DNA of 64,000 bases from Sipunculus nudus (GCA_026874595.1 CM049320.1:11121964-11185963), one strand, 5' to 3'; positions 1 through 13,851 are shown, counted from the stretch's first letter. Notes: generated by a model from the letters alone, not told the origin. A program made the numbers and translations.

Positions 1-3000
1 TATCTTCATCACTGACGTCATGTGGTGTGAGATTTTGTATTTACAGTGTAATTGTTTAAACTTGTCAAGTGAGAAATTCTGATGAAGTCAGTGTTTTGTC
101 TGAATCCTGATAGCTAGGCTAATAATTTATTAAAAGAATATGTACATTTAAAATAATTCATAAAATGAGTGACCCATGACGTCTCAGATTTAAAGCATTA
201 TCTTCATCACTGACATCATGTGGTGTAAGATTTTGTATGTACAGTTTAATTGTTAAAACTGTCAGGTAAGAAATTTTGATGAAGTCAGTATTTTCTCTGA
301 ATCCTGATAGCTAGGCTAATAATTTATAAAAAGCATATGTACAGTTAAAATAATTAATAAAATGAGTGACCCATGACATCTCAGATTAAACCATTATCTT
401 CATCACTGACATCATGTGGTGTTAGATTTTGTATGTACATTGCAACTGTTAAAACTTGTCAAGTGAGAATTTCTGATGAAGTCAGTATTTTCTCCGAATC
501 CTGATAGCTAGGCTGATAATTTATTAAAAGCATATGTACAGTTAAAATAATTCATAAAATGAGAGACCCATGACATCTCAGATTTTAAGCATTATCTTCA
601 TCACCGACATCATGTGGTGTGAGAATTTGCATTTACAGTGTAATTGTTAAAACTTGTCAAGTGAGAAATTCTGATGAAGTCAGTGTTTTGTCTGAATCCT
701 TGTAGCTAGGCTAATAATTTAATAAAAGCATATGTACAGTTAAAATAATTCATAAAATGAGAGACCCATGACATCTCAGATTTTAAGCATTATCTTCATC
801 ACCGACATCATGTGGTGTGAGAATTTGCATTTACAGTGTAATTGTTAAAACTTGTCAAGTGAGAAATTCTGATGAAGTCAGTGTTTTGTCTGAATCCTTG
901 TAGCTAGGCTAATAATTTAATAAAAGCATATGTACAGTTAAAATAATTCATAAAATGAGTGACCCATGACGTCTCAGATTTAAGCATTATCTTCATCACT
1001 GACATCATGTGGTGTGAGATTTTGTATGTACATTGCAACTGTTAAAACCTGTCAAGTGAGAATTTCTGATGAAGTCAGTATTTTCTCCGAATCTTGATAG
1101 CTAGGCTGATAATTTATTAAAAGCATATGTACAGTTAAAATAATTCATAAAATGAGAGACCCATGACATCTCAGATTTTAAGCATTATCTCCATCACCGA
1201 CATCATGTGGTGTGAGAATTTGCATTTACAGTGTAATTGTTAAAACTTGTCAAGTGAGAAATTCTGATGAAGTCAGTGTTTTGTCTGAATCCTTGTAGCT
1301 AGGCTAATAATTTAATAAAAGCATATGTACAGTTAAAATAATTCATAAAATGAGTGACCCATGACGTCTCAGATTTAAGCATTATCTTCATCACTGACAT
1401 CATGTGGTGTGAGATTTTGCATTTACAGTGTAATTGTTAAAACTTGTCAAGTGAGAAATTCTGATGAAGTCAGTGTTTTGTCTGAATCCTTGTAGCTAGG
1501 CTAATAATTTAATAAAAGCATATGTACAGTTAAAATAATTCATAAAATGAGTGACCCATGACGTCTCAGATTTAAGCATTATCTTCATCACTGACGTCAT
1601 GTGGTGTGAGATTTTGTATTTACAGTGTAATTGTTAAAAGTTGTCAAGTGAGAAATTCTGATGAAGTCAGTGTTTTGTCTGAATCCTGATAGCTAGGCTA
1701 ATAATTTATAAAAAGAATATGTACATTTAAAATAATTCATAAAATGAGTGACCCATGACGTCTCAGATTTAAAGCATTATCTTCATCACTGACATCATGT
1801 GGTGTGAGATTTTGTATGTACAGTTTAATTGTTAAAACTGTCAGGTAAGAAATTTTGATGAAGTCAGTATTTTCTCTGAATCCTGATAGCTAGGCTAATA
1901 ATTTATAAAAAGCATATGTACAGTTAAAATAATTCATAAAATGAGTGACCCATGACATCTCAGATTTTAAGCATTATCTTCATCACTGACATCATGTGGT
2001 GTTAGATTTTGTATGTACATTGCAACTGTTTAAACTTGTCAAGTGAGAATTTCTGATGAAGTCAGTATTTTCTCCGAATCCTGATAGCTAGGCTGATAAT
2101 TTATTAAAAGCATATGTACAGTTAAAATAATTCATAAAATGAGAGACCCATGACATCTCAGATTTTAAGCATTATCTTCATCACCGACATCATGTGGGGT
2201 TAGATCTTGTATTTACAGTGTAATTGTTAAAACTTGTAAAGTGAGAAATTCTGATGAAGGCAGTATTTTCTCTGAATTCCTGATAGCTAGGCTAATAATT
2301 TATTAAAAACATATGTACAGTTAAAACAATTCATAAAATGAGTGACCCATGACGTCTCAGATTTTAAAGCATTATCTTCATCACTGACATCATGTGGTGT
2401 GAGATTTTGTATGTACAGTTTAATTGTTAAAACTGTCAGGCGAGAAATTTTGATGAAATCAGTATTTTCTCTGAATCCTAATAGCTAGGCTAATAATTTA
2501 TTAAAAGCATATGTACAGTTGAAAAAATTCATAAAATGAGTGACCCATGACATCTCAGATTTAAGCATTATCTTCATCACTGACATCATGTGGTGTTAGA
2601 TTTTGTATGTACAGTGTAATTGTTAAAACTTGTCAAGTGAGAAATTCTGATGAAGTCAGTATTTTTCTCTGAATCCTGATAGCTAGGCTAATAATTTATT
2701 AAAAGCATATGTACAGTTAAAATAATTCATAAAATGAGTGACCCATGACGTCTCAGATTTTAAGCATTATCTTCATCACTGACATCATGTGGTGTGAGAA
2801 TTTGTATTTACAGTGTAATTGTTAAAACTTGTCAAGTGAGAATTTCTGATGAAGGCAGTATTTTCTCTGAATCCTAATAGCTAGGCAAATAATTTATTAA
2901 AAGCATATGTACAGTTAAAATAATTCATAAAATGAGTGACCCATGAAGTCTTAGATTTAAAGCATTATCTTCATCACTGACATCATGTGGTGTGAGAATT

Positions 3001-3425
3001 TGTATTTACAGTGTAATTGTTAAAACTTGTCAAGTCAGTGAGAAATTCTGATGAAGTCAGTGTTTACTCTGAATCCTGATAGTCTAATTATTTATTAAAT
3101 GCATATGTACATTTAAAATAATTCATAAAATGAGTGACCCATGATGTCTCAGATTTAAAGCATTATCTTCATCACTGTAATTGTTCAAATCGTCGGGTGA
3201 GAAATACTGTTGAAGTCAGTATTTTCTCTGAATCCTGATAGACTAATGTACAGTTAAACTAATTCATAATTTGAGTGACCCATGATGTCTCAGATTTTAA
3301 GCATTATATTCATCACTGACATCATATGGTGTGAGATTTTGTATATACAGTGTAATTGTTAAAACCATCAGGTGAGAAATGCTAATGAAGTCGGTATTTT
3401 CTCAGAATCCTGACAGGCTAATTAA
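1..3425. repeat. 197-bp tandem satellite, about 17 monomers
   Basis: The monomer anchor ATGTGGTG recurs near 20, 218, 414, 612, 810 and 1007, giving a period of 196-198 bp. The array enters from the left window edge and runs to about 3425. Monomers after about 3050 carry deletions and more substitutions, as expected at a satellite edge that is no longer homogenised. Monomer types recur in order: copies 1-3 match the copies starting near 1590, about 1.58 kb or eight monomers later. No coding capacity is seen. Confidence 0.97.
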
Positions 3426-3575
3426 ATGCTTAAATGCTTGATGTATGTTTACAGTTAAAATGTTTAATGTATATATACAGTTAATACGATTAATGTGTAT
3501 GTCAGTTTATATGGTTAATGTTTATGTACAGGTAAAATTGTTTAATGTATATATGTTATTTAAAATAATTCATAA
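3426..3575. repeat. short degenerate minisatellite, about 26-bp units
   Basis: Roughly five units of the form TTAATGTATATATACAGTTA follow the edge of the satellite. They look like amplification of a satellite sub-segment, since the monomer itself contains ATGTACAGTTAAAATAATT. Confidence 0.6.
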
Positions 3576-4879
3576 AATGAGTGACCCATGAGGACCCAGA
3601 CTTCATGAGGTGCATTATCAGCATGTGGTGTGAGCCTGTTCTACATACAATAGAATCATTCAAGTGTCATGTGATAAATGGTATGAGAATTGGCATGTCC
3701 TTAGTGAGAACCCTGATATTCTAATTCAGCTTGATTCTATAGTGATAAATATCTTTAAAAACTTGTGCAACTGAGAAAAATGAAGAATGCTAGGAATACT
3801 GAATTTTATAGTTCAAAGACTTGATGAATCATAGTAAGGCCATAAGATAACATACATAGCTGGAATTGTTTAAGTTGTCGTTACAGTAAGAAAACAACAC
3901 CTGTTCTTTCTGCACTGTTCTCCAGCAGTTTAAGGACTAAGTCCAACAGGATCCTCACTCAAAAGTGCTCTAGAAAGTCAAGTTTTCCATAAATCCTATG
4001 GAACAACAGCCAATCTGCCATCCTGGTCCCCTACACCACAGCTTTTAAAGAAGCCTTGTCAATAATAGTTTCTGTGCACTTAGCCATAAAACCATAGCCC
4101 CCATAGCATAACAGATGTGTCAAACCAATACTTGTTGAAAAAAAAATGACTAAAATTGGTTTCTTCATGTTCTGATGAGCCCCTATAAAATTAAATGTCA
4201 TATATGAACACAGTGAACAAGACTGAAAAAAAACTAACCAGGCAACACTGGCGAAGCTAGGCAATATTCTGATATACCTTAAACATTTTATTAGCCTATG
4301 TACAGTTAAAATAATTCATAATATGAGTGACCCAAGATGTCTCAGATTTTAAGCTTATCTTCATCACTGACATCATATGGTGTGAGAATTTCTCTGACAA
4401 TTTGTTCATCATTGACATCATAACGAGAGATAAAAGTTATTGGATAAGAAATAAAAATTCTGATGATGCACTACTGTCACAGCACAAAGTATTACCATTA
4501 CAGATTGAATAAGGCAAGGAAAATATTGAATCTAGGCAATCCAGGCTGAATACTGAACAAAAAAAATTGAAGATGTGATTTCAGTTTAATATATTTTCAT
4601 CTTATATTTATGAGGTCTAACATTTTTTATTTTCATAATTATCTTCACTGACATCATTAATGAAGTGAACATGAATATGAAGACAAATGTCATTAGATCA
4701 CAAGTTCTAAGTCAATGCACCAATTATTCCTGGAAGTTGGTATGAATGCTGGAATGAAAAGGTTTCAATATCCAGAAAGCTTTTATTTTCATGGAATTTT
4801 TATTTTGATAATGTAGAGAGCCTAATGCAATTTTTTATTTTATCAACAGGCAAGGATCATGTGGGAGGTACATTTTCTG
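3576..4879. other. AT-rich sequence with an isolated satellite fragment
   Basis: A detached piece of the 197-bp satellite lies at about 4295-4395 (TATGTACAGTTAAAATAATT, then the GTGACCCA and CATCACTGACATCATATGG parts). The rest shows no gene. The short open frames at 4031-4264 (minus) and 4327-4512 (plus) have low-complexity or satellite-derived sequence and no coding signature. Confidence 0.6.
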
Positions 4880-5130
4880 AAGTTTTTTTTTTGCATCACT
4901 ACACTTTTCAGCTTTTTTTTTGTAACAACCCCAGCTGTTTGTGGCAAACAGTTTTTGTTGTCTTGGGATTGTCAAAATTTTTTTTTACTGCTTGTGATGG
5001 CAAGTTTTTTTTTTTCAATCACCACACTTTTCAGCTTTTTTAGTGTAACAACCCCAGCTGTTTGTGCATAACAGTTTTTGTTGTCTTGGGATTGTAGAGA
5101 TTTTTGTATTGCTGTGATGGTGATGTTCTG
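4880..5130. repeat. two-copy tandem duplication, period about 123 bp
   Basis: The word ACACTTTTCAGC occurs at 4901 and 5024. Both copies continue into TAACAACCCCAGCTGTTTGT and a GTTTTTGTTGTCTTGGGATT segment, with T-runs between them. The overlapping short open frames simply read through this duplication. Confidence 0.85.
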
Positions 5131-7039
5131 TATTCTTTGTATTTTGAATGTACTCATCCCACTGATTTTATTTACCTGACAGGTTTCTCTGAACTTGGCA
5201 GACTTATCTTTTTAGTATCACAGAGACTCACATTCTCATTAAAAAAAAACAACCAGAAAATTTACTAAAGTCTCAGTGTTGTTCTTTTGACATTGGTAGA
5301 CTCATCATTAAATGAATTTCATCTTCCAATGAACACTTGGTGCAAGGAATCAAAGAATAAAATCTCCTCTCTTACTTTAGGTCTCAATTTAAATTTTTTT
5401 GCTAAATAAAGTGAAGTTGATCAAGATACTGCTTATGAATTTTGATAAGGAGATAGCTGGAGCTGATCACTTTTGATCAAACCATGTTTATGTCTCGAAA
5501 TTTAAGTATCATCTTGTGCTGTGACATTAGTTCATCATATAGTGAAATAATGCACACAGGTAAAGGCAATGGCAATTCTGATGAAGGACTTGATCATCTA
5601 ATGAAACATGGAGAATAAAAGAGAACAGACTGTAAAACACAGAACATAAACAAGGCAACAGTGTTAAATCTAGACAAAGCAGTTTGAATACATAATGCAA
5701 GTGTCAAACATGATTAAATCTGACCATGATTTCTATTAAAAATGAAATTAAAACATGTTTTAGATGTAATGAGAGTTGATCATGATATATCAACAAATGC
5801 TGTGAACGACTGATCATCATTGACATTTTGGGAGGTTCTATTTTTGGTAAATATACAGTTCAACTGCTAAAAATGGTTTGGTCAGAAATGTTGATCAAGC
5901 TACAATGTTCTATGAAAGAACCCTCAGGTGGGCTAAATAGTTTAACAATTAACTGCATGGACATATCAAAATCTATGATAGAAACATGAAGAATTGAAGA
6001 AATAATGTACATCATTATAATTTAAAATCTTTGATATGGTTGCAAGATGACAAAACATGGATGCATGCAGCCCTTTTCATTTGTCTTATTGTGAGAAACC
6101 AACACCTATTCCTTCTGCACAGTTCTCCTGCATTTTAAAGGACTAAGTCAAGCTAGAATATAACTCACAATTACTCTAGAAAGTCAGGTATAAACCCTTT
6201 TTAATAAGAGCCATTTTTGCCATCTTGGTCCCCAACACCAAAGCCTGTATTAGAAGCAGATGAATTCTATCTTAGACCAGGCTTTTGTGCATGTGACTCT
6301 TGTAAGTTTAGTCCGATAACTTGATGATTGAAACCACTACCTAATGAAAATGAAATATGAAATAAATCCATGTTATGTGCTACCATCTGATTCAATGAGG
6401 CAAAACAGAATGAAAAATAAATACAAACGAGTAAACCAAACAGGGCAGAACTTGGCAAACAGACTGAAAAAAAGACCAAACCAGACAATACTGCTGAATC
6501 TTGACAATGCAGGTTGAAATTAGGTTAAAATAAATCCCATGTGATACTTCTTTTTTATGAGATATGTAGCTTTATTTATGATGCCTCAAATATTTTCCCT
6601 TTTTAAATTTCATTATAATCCTTACTCAAATCATATATGAAGTGAAGATGAAAATCCTATGAAGAGAAGACAACATCAGAAGCACCCAGTCAATCAACCA
6701 AATATTCTTGAATTTTTTATTTTTTGCTGGAGTGAGAATAATTCTGAAGCATAATTTTTGTAAATATAGACAGTGATTTAATTAACCTTTTTTTAAGTCA
6801 TAGGGAGGATTGTGGGAGGTGAATTTGCATTTGGATCCATATTTTCATTCTCTCACTTTATATGTTAGTGAGAAATTCTTAAATTCTGAGACAAAATGAG
6901 TCAATATAAATAAATCTAATGATCACAGAGTTTTGTGGTAGATAACATGATGCACATCAATAATCAAACATGTAAAACTCTGTTTAAGGATTAAAGAAGT
7001 TGCCAATGCCGAAGGCTAAACATCTGTCAATGTCAAGTC
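5131..7039. other. AT-rich non-coding sequence, no gene seen
   Basis: No splice-bounded exon or recognisable repeat end was found here. The segment 6060-6500 partly resembles 3890-4270 (both carry CTGCACTGTTCTCC-like and AAGTCAGG/AAGTCAAG words around AACACCTNTTC). This suggests a diverged segmental duplication of the satellite-flanking sequence. Confidence 0.45.
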
Positions 7040-8395
7040 AATTTGCCAACAGTCTTCTATGAACTGTTCAGAAATCTGTGATGCAAGAAACCAAGAGCGG
7101 GTAATAAATATCTGTTCAGTAATCTGAATATTGAGAAGAGTGACACAGGGTACCAACAGTAGGGAAAAAACTCTGGTTGGTAATACAATATAAAAAGAGC
7201 AACTCGAGGTACCAACAGTTGCAAAAATATCTCTTCACTTATCTGCACATTGAGAGAAGAGACTTACTGTACCAAGAGTTGGGAATAAACTACTTTCAGT
7301 AATCTGAACATTAAGATCTAGAGTCACTCAATTTATAAAGAGTGGGGAATAAACACCTGTTCATTAACCTTCACATAAAGAAGGGTGACTCAATGTACAA
7401 GGAGTGGAGAATAAACATATGCTCAGTAATCTGAACATTAAGAAGAATGACTCAATGAACAAAGAGTGGGGAATAAACAACAGTTCAGTAATCTGAACAT
7501 TAAAAAGAATGACCCAAGGTACAAAGAGTGGGATATAACACCTGTTCTGTAATCTGAACCTTTAGAAGAGTGACTCAAAGTATAAAGAGTGGGAAATTAC
7601 ACCTGTTCAGTAATCTGAACTTTGATAAGAGTGACTCAATGTATAAAGAGTGGAGAATAAACACCTGTTCAGTAATCTGAACATTAAGAAGAGTAACTCA
7701 ATGTACAAAGAGTGGGAAATTAAACACCTGGTCAGTAATCTGAACTTTGATAAGAGTGACCTAATGTACAAAGAGTGGGGAATTAACATCTGTTCAGTAA
7801 TCTGAACATTGATAAGAGTGACTCAATGAACAAGGAGTGGGGAAATAAACACCCGTTCAGAAATCTGAACATTAAGAAGAGTGACTCAAGGTACAAAGAG
7901 TGGGAAATAACACCTGTTCTGTAATCTGAACCTTTAGAAGAGTGACCTAATGTACAAAGAGTGGGGAATAAACACCTGTTCAGTAATCTGAACCTTAAGA
8001 AGAGTAACTCAATGTACAAAGAGTGGGGAATAAACATATGTTCAGTAATCTGAACATTAAGAAGAATGACTCAATGTATAAAGAGTGGAGAATAAACACC
8101 TGTTCAGTAATCTGAACATTAAGAAGAGTGACTCAAAGTACAAAGAGTGGGAAATTAAACACCTGATCAGTAATCTGAACCTTAAGAAGAGTGACTCAAG
8201 GTACAAAGAGTGGGAAATAACACCTGTTCAGTAATCTGAACTTTGATGAGAGTGAGGGAATGGATAAAGAGTGGGGAATAAACACCTGTTATTACAGTAA
8301 TCTGAACATAAAGGAGAGTGACTCAAAGTACAAAGAGTGGGAAATTAAACACCTGTTCAGTAATCTGAACTTTGATAAGAGACACTCAATTAAGC
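7040..8395. repeat. 62-bp minisatellite, about 21 copies
   Basis: Units contain ACCTGTTCAGTAATCTGAAC, then AAGAAGAGTGACTCAATGTA and CAAAGAGTGGGGAATAAA. The start of the unit at 7601 and at 7663 gives a 62-bp period. Units before about 7330 are more diverged. Because 62 is not a multiple of 3, the minus-strand open frames in this array (for example 8037-7783) are accidental. Confidence 0.95.
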
Positions 8396-10289
8396 CAAGC
8401 ATGTGTCTGTATGGAAAATTAGAGATGTATAAAATGCACTGAGGAATTGATGCATTAAATTGCAACCCTGGATTAAATTGTAATTGTTTATTTACCTCTG
8501 AATCAATTTCCATTATCATATTTTAGCATGTACCATTACAAAGTGCTCTGTGAGCTCTCAAATATGAGGGAGCTAGAGATTACCTGAGGGCATTTTTATT
8601 TATTTGCTGAAATTTACTTACATCCATTTTGGTTAAAATTGCTTTTATTCTTTAAAGTCTGAAATTTACATCTTAAGTAAGAATATAATGGAGAATTGAA
8701 ATGAATCTTAAAAATCAATAATTGAATCAATTCTAAATTCCCCAACAATTCACAGCCCTAAGAAAATGTTCTTTCTCTCAGTTCTCAGGAGACAGCGTCT
8801 CATTGGTTGTATGTATGATGTTACTCTGGTACCTCTTACATGAAATATGGAGAGTCATGTATGGTCTTTGCAAACAAAATAACATTCATAATCCTGCTCA
8901 AATTATGGTTTTATTTGCTTACTGCATCAACACACTAACATGAATGGAGCATAAATTGATTGGGAAGACCTAAATCACCTAAGAATATTTGAAACAGATG
9001 TTATATTTTCATGTATACTTAAGCTGTAGTGAGGGTCACGTTTGTAATGGTCACACTTGGTCAAAACTGAGTAAAATTAATGTAAATAAAATGTTCATGA
9101 TTCAACACAGATGAGAAGTCAGAAAAGAGAAAACCCCATAAGTATATTATCTATTAATGCTAGGTCTCATCTAGTACTGATCACTGGTAGTTCTATTTTA
9201 CAGATTTCAAATAATTGATTAAAAAAATGACAAGTTCTTGACAATACATGCTTAAAGAAACAAAAACCAGATTGAGGTTGTTCTTGCATGAATAGACATG
9301 GGTATTCTTAAGATATGGTGTTCTCAATAAATTTATATTGCAGCCTTTTTATTTAAATTGTCCAAGTTATGGGTAGTTCTAGCAACAATTTCAATTTCAA
9401 ATTTCATGGAAAAATACTGAGTTAACACAAAAGTTATCGCATACACAATAAAGGGCACTGACAACAATGGATGAAGTCAGACCAAATACTGTCTTTCCCA
9501 TGAGAGGGGATACCATTCTTACGAGTACAAATTTGTCACAGACGCAGTGCAAATGTTACAAAATCCCATTCACTTTTTCACTGTACCAGAAAAAAAAATA
9601 ATTTCTCAGGGCTAAAAAGAATTTATAATCTGAATACAGGTAAATCAACTGCATGCATGAACATACTCTCTGGGGATTGCTAGCTGACCTGGCAGAACAG
9701 GCAGCCATGTCCAGCCCAATGAGCCAAACTGTAAAACAACTGAATGATCTCTGCTGGAATGATATGATACACTGATGCCTTAAAACTACAACAACATATC
9801 AAATTATTGTTCAGCCTATTTTCATTTGAGAAATTCCAATGCACTTGTTTTTTTCAATTAAAGTTATTATTTTCTTAATTGACAAAATTCTTCCTAATTT
9901 TTAAGTGTACCCCAATTTTCTTACAAAGTAGATATTCTAATGAATAACTTGTTTGCTTTGTTGCTCAGATATTGAGTTATGATTCAGTGTATTAAATTTG
10001 AACATTTCATAATATGCAGAATCATACTTAGCTTATAAATACAAGCATAGACTGAGGAATTAATAAATTGTAGAATCCTCTGGACCAAGATTTAAGGTTG
10101 AAGCCTCAATATTAATAAGTTTAAACAGAGGTTTCTTGTTAATTTCAGAAGGGAACATTTATGAGTGACAGTGCTTCAGGTTTGGCGAACTTACTGGCAT
10201 CTAACACTATGTCTGATTTGACACGTGACATATTCAACAGTTTAAAGTGGTTGTCTAATAAACAGATATATGATTATGGGTGGTTGCTA
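8396..10289. other. AT-rich non-coding sequence, no gene seen
   Basis: I find no repeat module, exon or transposon end in this interval until the eroded element 3' end at 10290. Confidence 0.4.
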
Positions 10290-10320
10290 TAGCTCAGTTA
10301 ACTAAAAGTCAACTGAGCTA
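10290..10320 (+). repeat. 3' hairpin of a modular dispersed repeat (solo end)
   Basis: TAGCTCAG (10290-10297) pairs with CTGAGCTA (10313-10320), and GTTAACT faces AAGTCAA between them. The same hairpin ends elements at 14798-14828, 33513-33543, 34731-34762, 36497-36527 and 59705-59735, and occurs inverted at 48696-48727. No matching tandem core precedes it here. Confidence 0.7.
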
Positions 10321-10573
10321 AAGATTTATACTTTTCTTGCATCAAACATTCCTAGGACATAACCAAGGACACATTGTCTTTAACAAAATGCCACAGCTAC
10401 CATATTAAATTTGAAAGAAATAATGTGAAAAAATAAGGTGGACAGAGTTGCTTGAAAAGAATATAATTTGTAACCAGTGACTGGCAAGCTTGAGGTATCT
10501 TCACAATAAACAAGTCATGTGTGCCAATTGACAATTAAATAAACAATATTTAAACAAAATCTTATAATTGTAC

Positions 10574-10672
10574 CAGTTATATATATATATATATAAATAT
10601 TATATATATATACAGGTAACCTAGGCTTAGCAACAGGCGCGTATAAAGGTGCAACAAATATATATATATATA
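10574..10672. repeat. (AT)n microsatellites
   Basis: Alternating TA runs lie at about 10580-10616 and 10657-10672, separated by a less AT-rich 40-bp spacer (CAACAGGCGCGTATAAAGG). The minus-strand Tyr/Ile-rich open frame across them is an artefact of the TA repeat. Confidence 0.85.
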
Positions 10673-12798
10673 AACACACACATAAAGGCCAGGTTCCCAG
10701 CATATTTCCTGAGATTTCCAAAATGAATTATCAATATTTAAGGAATTAGTAAACTATGTCCAATTTGAATTGTTCAGTAAATAGCAAATACAGTGATCAT
10801 GTTCGAATAAAAAAATTATATGACCATAATCATATGTATGATTAAATAGGTATACAATTCGTACATGAGAAATTATAAAATAATGATCACTCCTTTTTCA
10901 GGCCCTATCAGAATTTTTCAAAATCTGATAAATATTTGCCTCAAATTCTGCAATTTATTCATAATTTAAAAAGAAATTCCCTTTATACCAAATTGGCTGG
11001 GATACCCAATTTATGCATATATAAATATATATTTATTAAAACAAAAAAAAATTGCTGGGGCAGAGAAAGAATCAGAAACTAGCTGTCATTTTTGTCCAGG
11101 AATTCATATGGAATCCAGTTAACATATGATCAAAAATGACAAGTGATCCATGGGTCATGACTTTCAGTGACCGACATGTTTGTACCATGCAGCTAAAATA
11201 CTAGATGCATTTATGTTTGGCACTAGTTGTGCTGAGGAAACTGACGTTATAATTTTGCAGTCTCAAAATATATTAAAAATACATGAAAATAGAAAAAAAA
11301 TTAGATGTTGCCAAATGAAAATGATAAAATTTAGTCATGCTCAATAAGCATGCCAGGTTTCAGGACCTCTGGTGAAACCACAGCTGAGAAACATACCATT
11401 GCTGTCATTTGACAGTCTCAACAAGAGCCAAAAGGCAAAAATAGTCCCCTGGTTATGCTTAACTATTAAAGTATTTCATCAGTGATGCCCAGGTATCCAA
11501 GATCTTAGTAAGAACAAATTTAAATTTAAAACTATAGATGCATATTACAAAATGGATTTGAAAAATAAAATGCATTAATTATTCAAGTTTCCAGATCACC
11601 CAATTTCCACCGGGAGTGATGGAGGATTTAAATTGTAAATTACACAGATCCCAGCTGACAGGTTATCAAATATAGATGGCAGGGTTTTGGCTGAAAAATA
11701 TGCCTGTCACATTTTATGCTAACAGCTCTTGTTGTTTTGATATTTGGTATGTACTAATTTCATGGTTACATTATGTATGAAGACACAAGAAAATGTTTGA
11801 GGATGGTAACATTAGGAAATGCATACAGAAGCCATTTTGAAAATAAACTATTAAAGTCACACACATTTAATTTTTCTTGGCCTAAGATGCAGTTGACCAT
11901 GAAAGGAAAGCTAACATTTCAAGATTTTCAAACAAATTCTGGAATCAGGAGAAAATACCATTTCAGATAGGCAAATTCAAAACTGCTGGTAAAATCATTT
12001 ATAAATTAAATTATTAACATGTTTAAATAATTTGATAATTAGTGACATAGAAATTCATCAGATAAAATGTAAAAATTTGCACCAAATATGAAAACATATA
12101 TCAGGAAATTTGAATTCCATTCAATATAGTACTCATTATTTGCCCTAGCTGAAAGGACGGAACCAGTTTGAAGGTTAACATGTTTTTATTTACTTATCTG
12201 AATGAAAGTGGAAAAGATAATTTTAGACTGCAGAAAGTCATTAAACAAATAGTGCAACTTGCAGGTTATAATCATATGTAAGTCACGGGATCAATATGTC
12301 TACAAAATCTGGTAATGATCGGTTGAGTTATTCCTATAAAAGTCAGAGATTCTCCACCATGTATGGAAACATGTGAAATCAGAAAATTTTGCATTCAGCA
12401 AAATTCTAAGTGCTCTGGAAACATAGAATCCTAAAAGAATAATAACTGAGTTATTGGTCCCCCCTCCTATGGCAGGGGAATAAAAATTAAGGAAAAAATG
12501 CAATAATAAAAGGGTCAAAACACAATTGGTACCAACAGTCTTTGGGAACTGTTGCAACAATGTATATATATGTATACAAATATATGCAAGACTGTATCAG
12601 TTTATAAGGGAAAGAGAAGAAGAATTAACAATTATTTGTTGCACCTTTATAGTTCAGTGAATAGCTCCCCCTAGAATGCATCACAGCTAGAATTTAAAGG
12701 CATTAAAGGTATATATACTAGAAAAATAAAATAAAAGGTTATTCTGAAAAATGCAATAAGAAAAAAAACGTTTAATGGTACAATAGATAAAAAGAAAG
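10673..12798. other. AT-rich non-coding sequence with an isolated element leader
   Basis: The palindromic leader word of the dispersed repeat family appears at 11144-11157 (TGATCCATGGGTCA) followed by ATGACTTTCAGTGACC, so a diverged element 5' end probably lies here. No gene is seen. The open frames at 11773-11970 and 12560-12300 show no recognised domain or splice signals. Confidence 0.4.
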
Positions 12799-13690
12799 AG
12801 ACCCATGGGTCATGACACTCAGCTGTTATTTATGGTCATAATATATGATTTGCAAGAAGGGTAGACAAATTTTGGTTTTGTGTGGTAATACAAGCTGATT
12901 TATGAGGATGATTGCATTTAACTCAAGTTATGTAAAGATTTTGATCAAATCCTTGGAGATGGAAGAGATACTTTTATGGAAACCTCACATACTGAAAAAG
13001 TTTAGCACCAAAGGTTCTTATCAGGTCAAATATTGAGAGACAAATAGCTGAATCCAGACACTGAATCAATTATAGGACCAGAGGAAATTGCACAGAGAAT
13101 GCATATGGAAGATGGTGAAGAAATGCTGTGCTGATTGAAGATATTCTGAAAAGGCAGACCTTAATGTATGAGGGAACAGGAGAATGGTGTATCTTGTGAA
13201 CTTTGCATGATCACATTAAATGTGTGAATTTTGCAGAGAATTCAATTCAGATAAGAAACTACTGGCAAATTTTTATAAGGAGTTTCATGAAAATCCATAG
13301 GATTTTTGGCAAGTCACTGCAGGGCCTCCAAAGTGACGTGACCTCTGACTTTATAAATATGCATGGATTTTGCTAGAAATCTAACTTAGTCTAGAAACTT
13401 TTTTTATTTACATTTCTGTTGAGTTTTATCAAAATACATCATATTCTCAATTAGTTATGGCGGCACCACAGAAAATGTAGCCTAGTGACATCTGACATAC
13501 AATAAAGCATGGATTTTGCCATTGATCTTGAGAGACAATCCATTGGTAAGTAGTTATTGTGAATTTCATGAAAATCCATCAAAGCCCTGGAGATTAATCA
13601 TTTGGAGATTAAAAGCTAACAGACAGACGAACAGATGAACGGACGGTGGGTATACCATAATGCTCTTGTCATATGACAGGGGTATAAAAA
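12799..13690 (+). repeat. dispersed repeat with hairpin 3' end (family M)
   Basis: It opens with the leader AGACCCATGGGTCATGACAC at 12799 and holds diverged units (ATGCATGGATTTTGC, ATGAAAATCCAT), which recur at 17500-17670. It ends in AACAGACAGACGAACAG-type sequence and a hairpin: TATACC (13651-13656) pairs with GGTATA (13681-13686) around the palindrome GTCATATGAC (13668-13677), followed by an A-run. It has no coding capacity. Confidence 0.65.
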
Positions 13691-13851
13691 TCAAAACAGA
13701 TATCACATGTGAAAAATGATAATGCAAATTCCAGCCATGATGCACAAAATAAAAACATAAAAACCAACTGAGTACAATGATAATGAGACATGAATGATAT
13801 GGTTAATGAAATATGGATTAAAACCCTCCCTCCCCCTGTTTAAAATATCAA

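Noticed and set aside
1-3425. CRISPR-like array
   Set aside because: The units are whole 197-bp monomers without unique spacers, in an animal genome. This is a satellite.
7607-8037. Minus-strand frames with repeated LLNRCL and SHSLY words
   Set aside because: They are translations of the 62-bp minisatellite, whose period shifts frame each unit.
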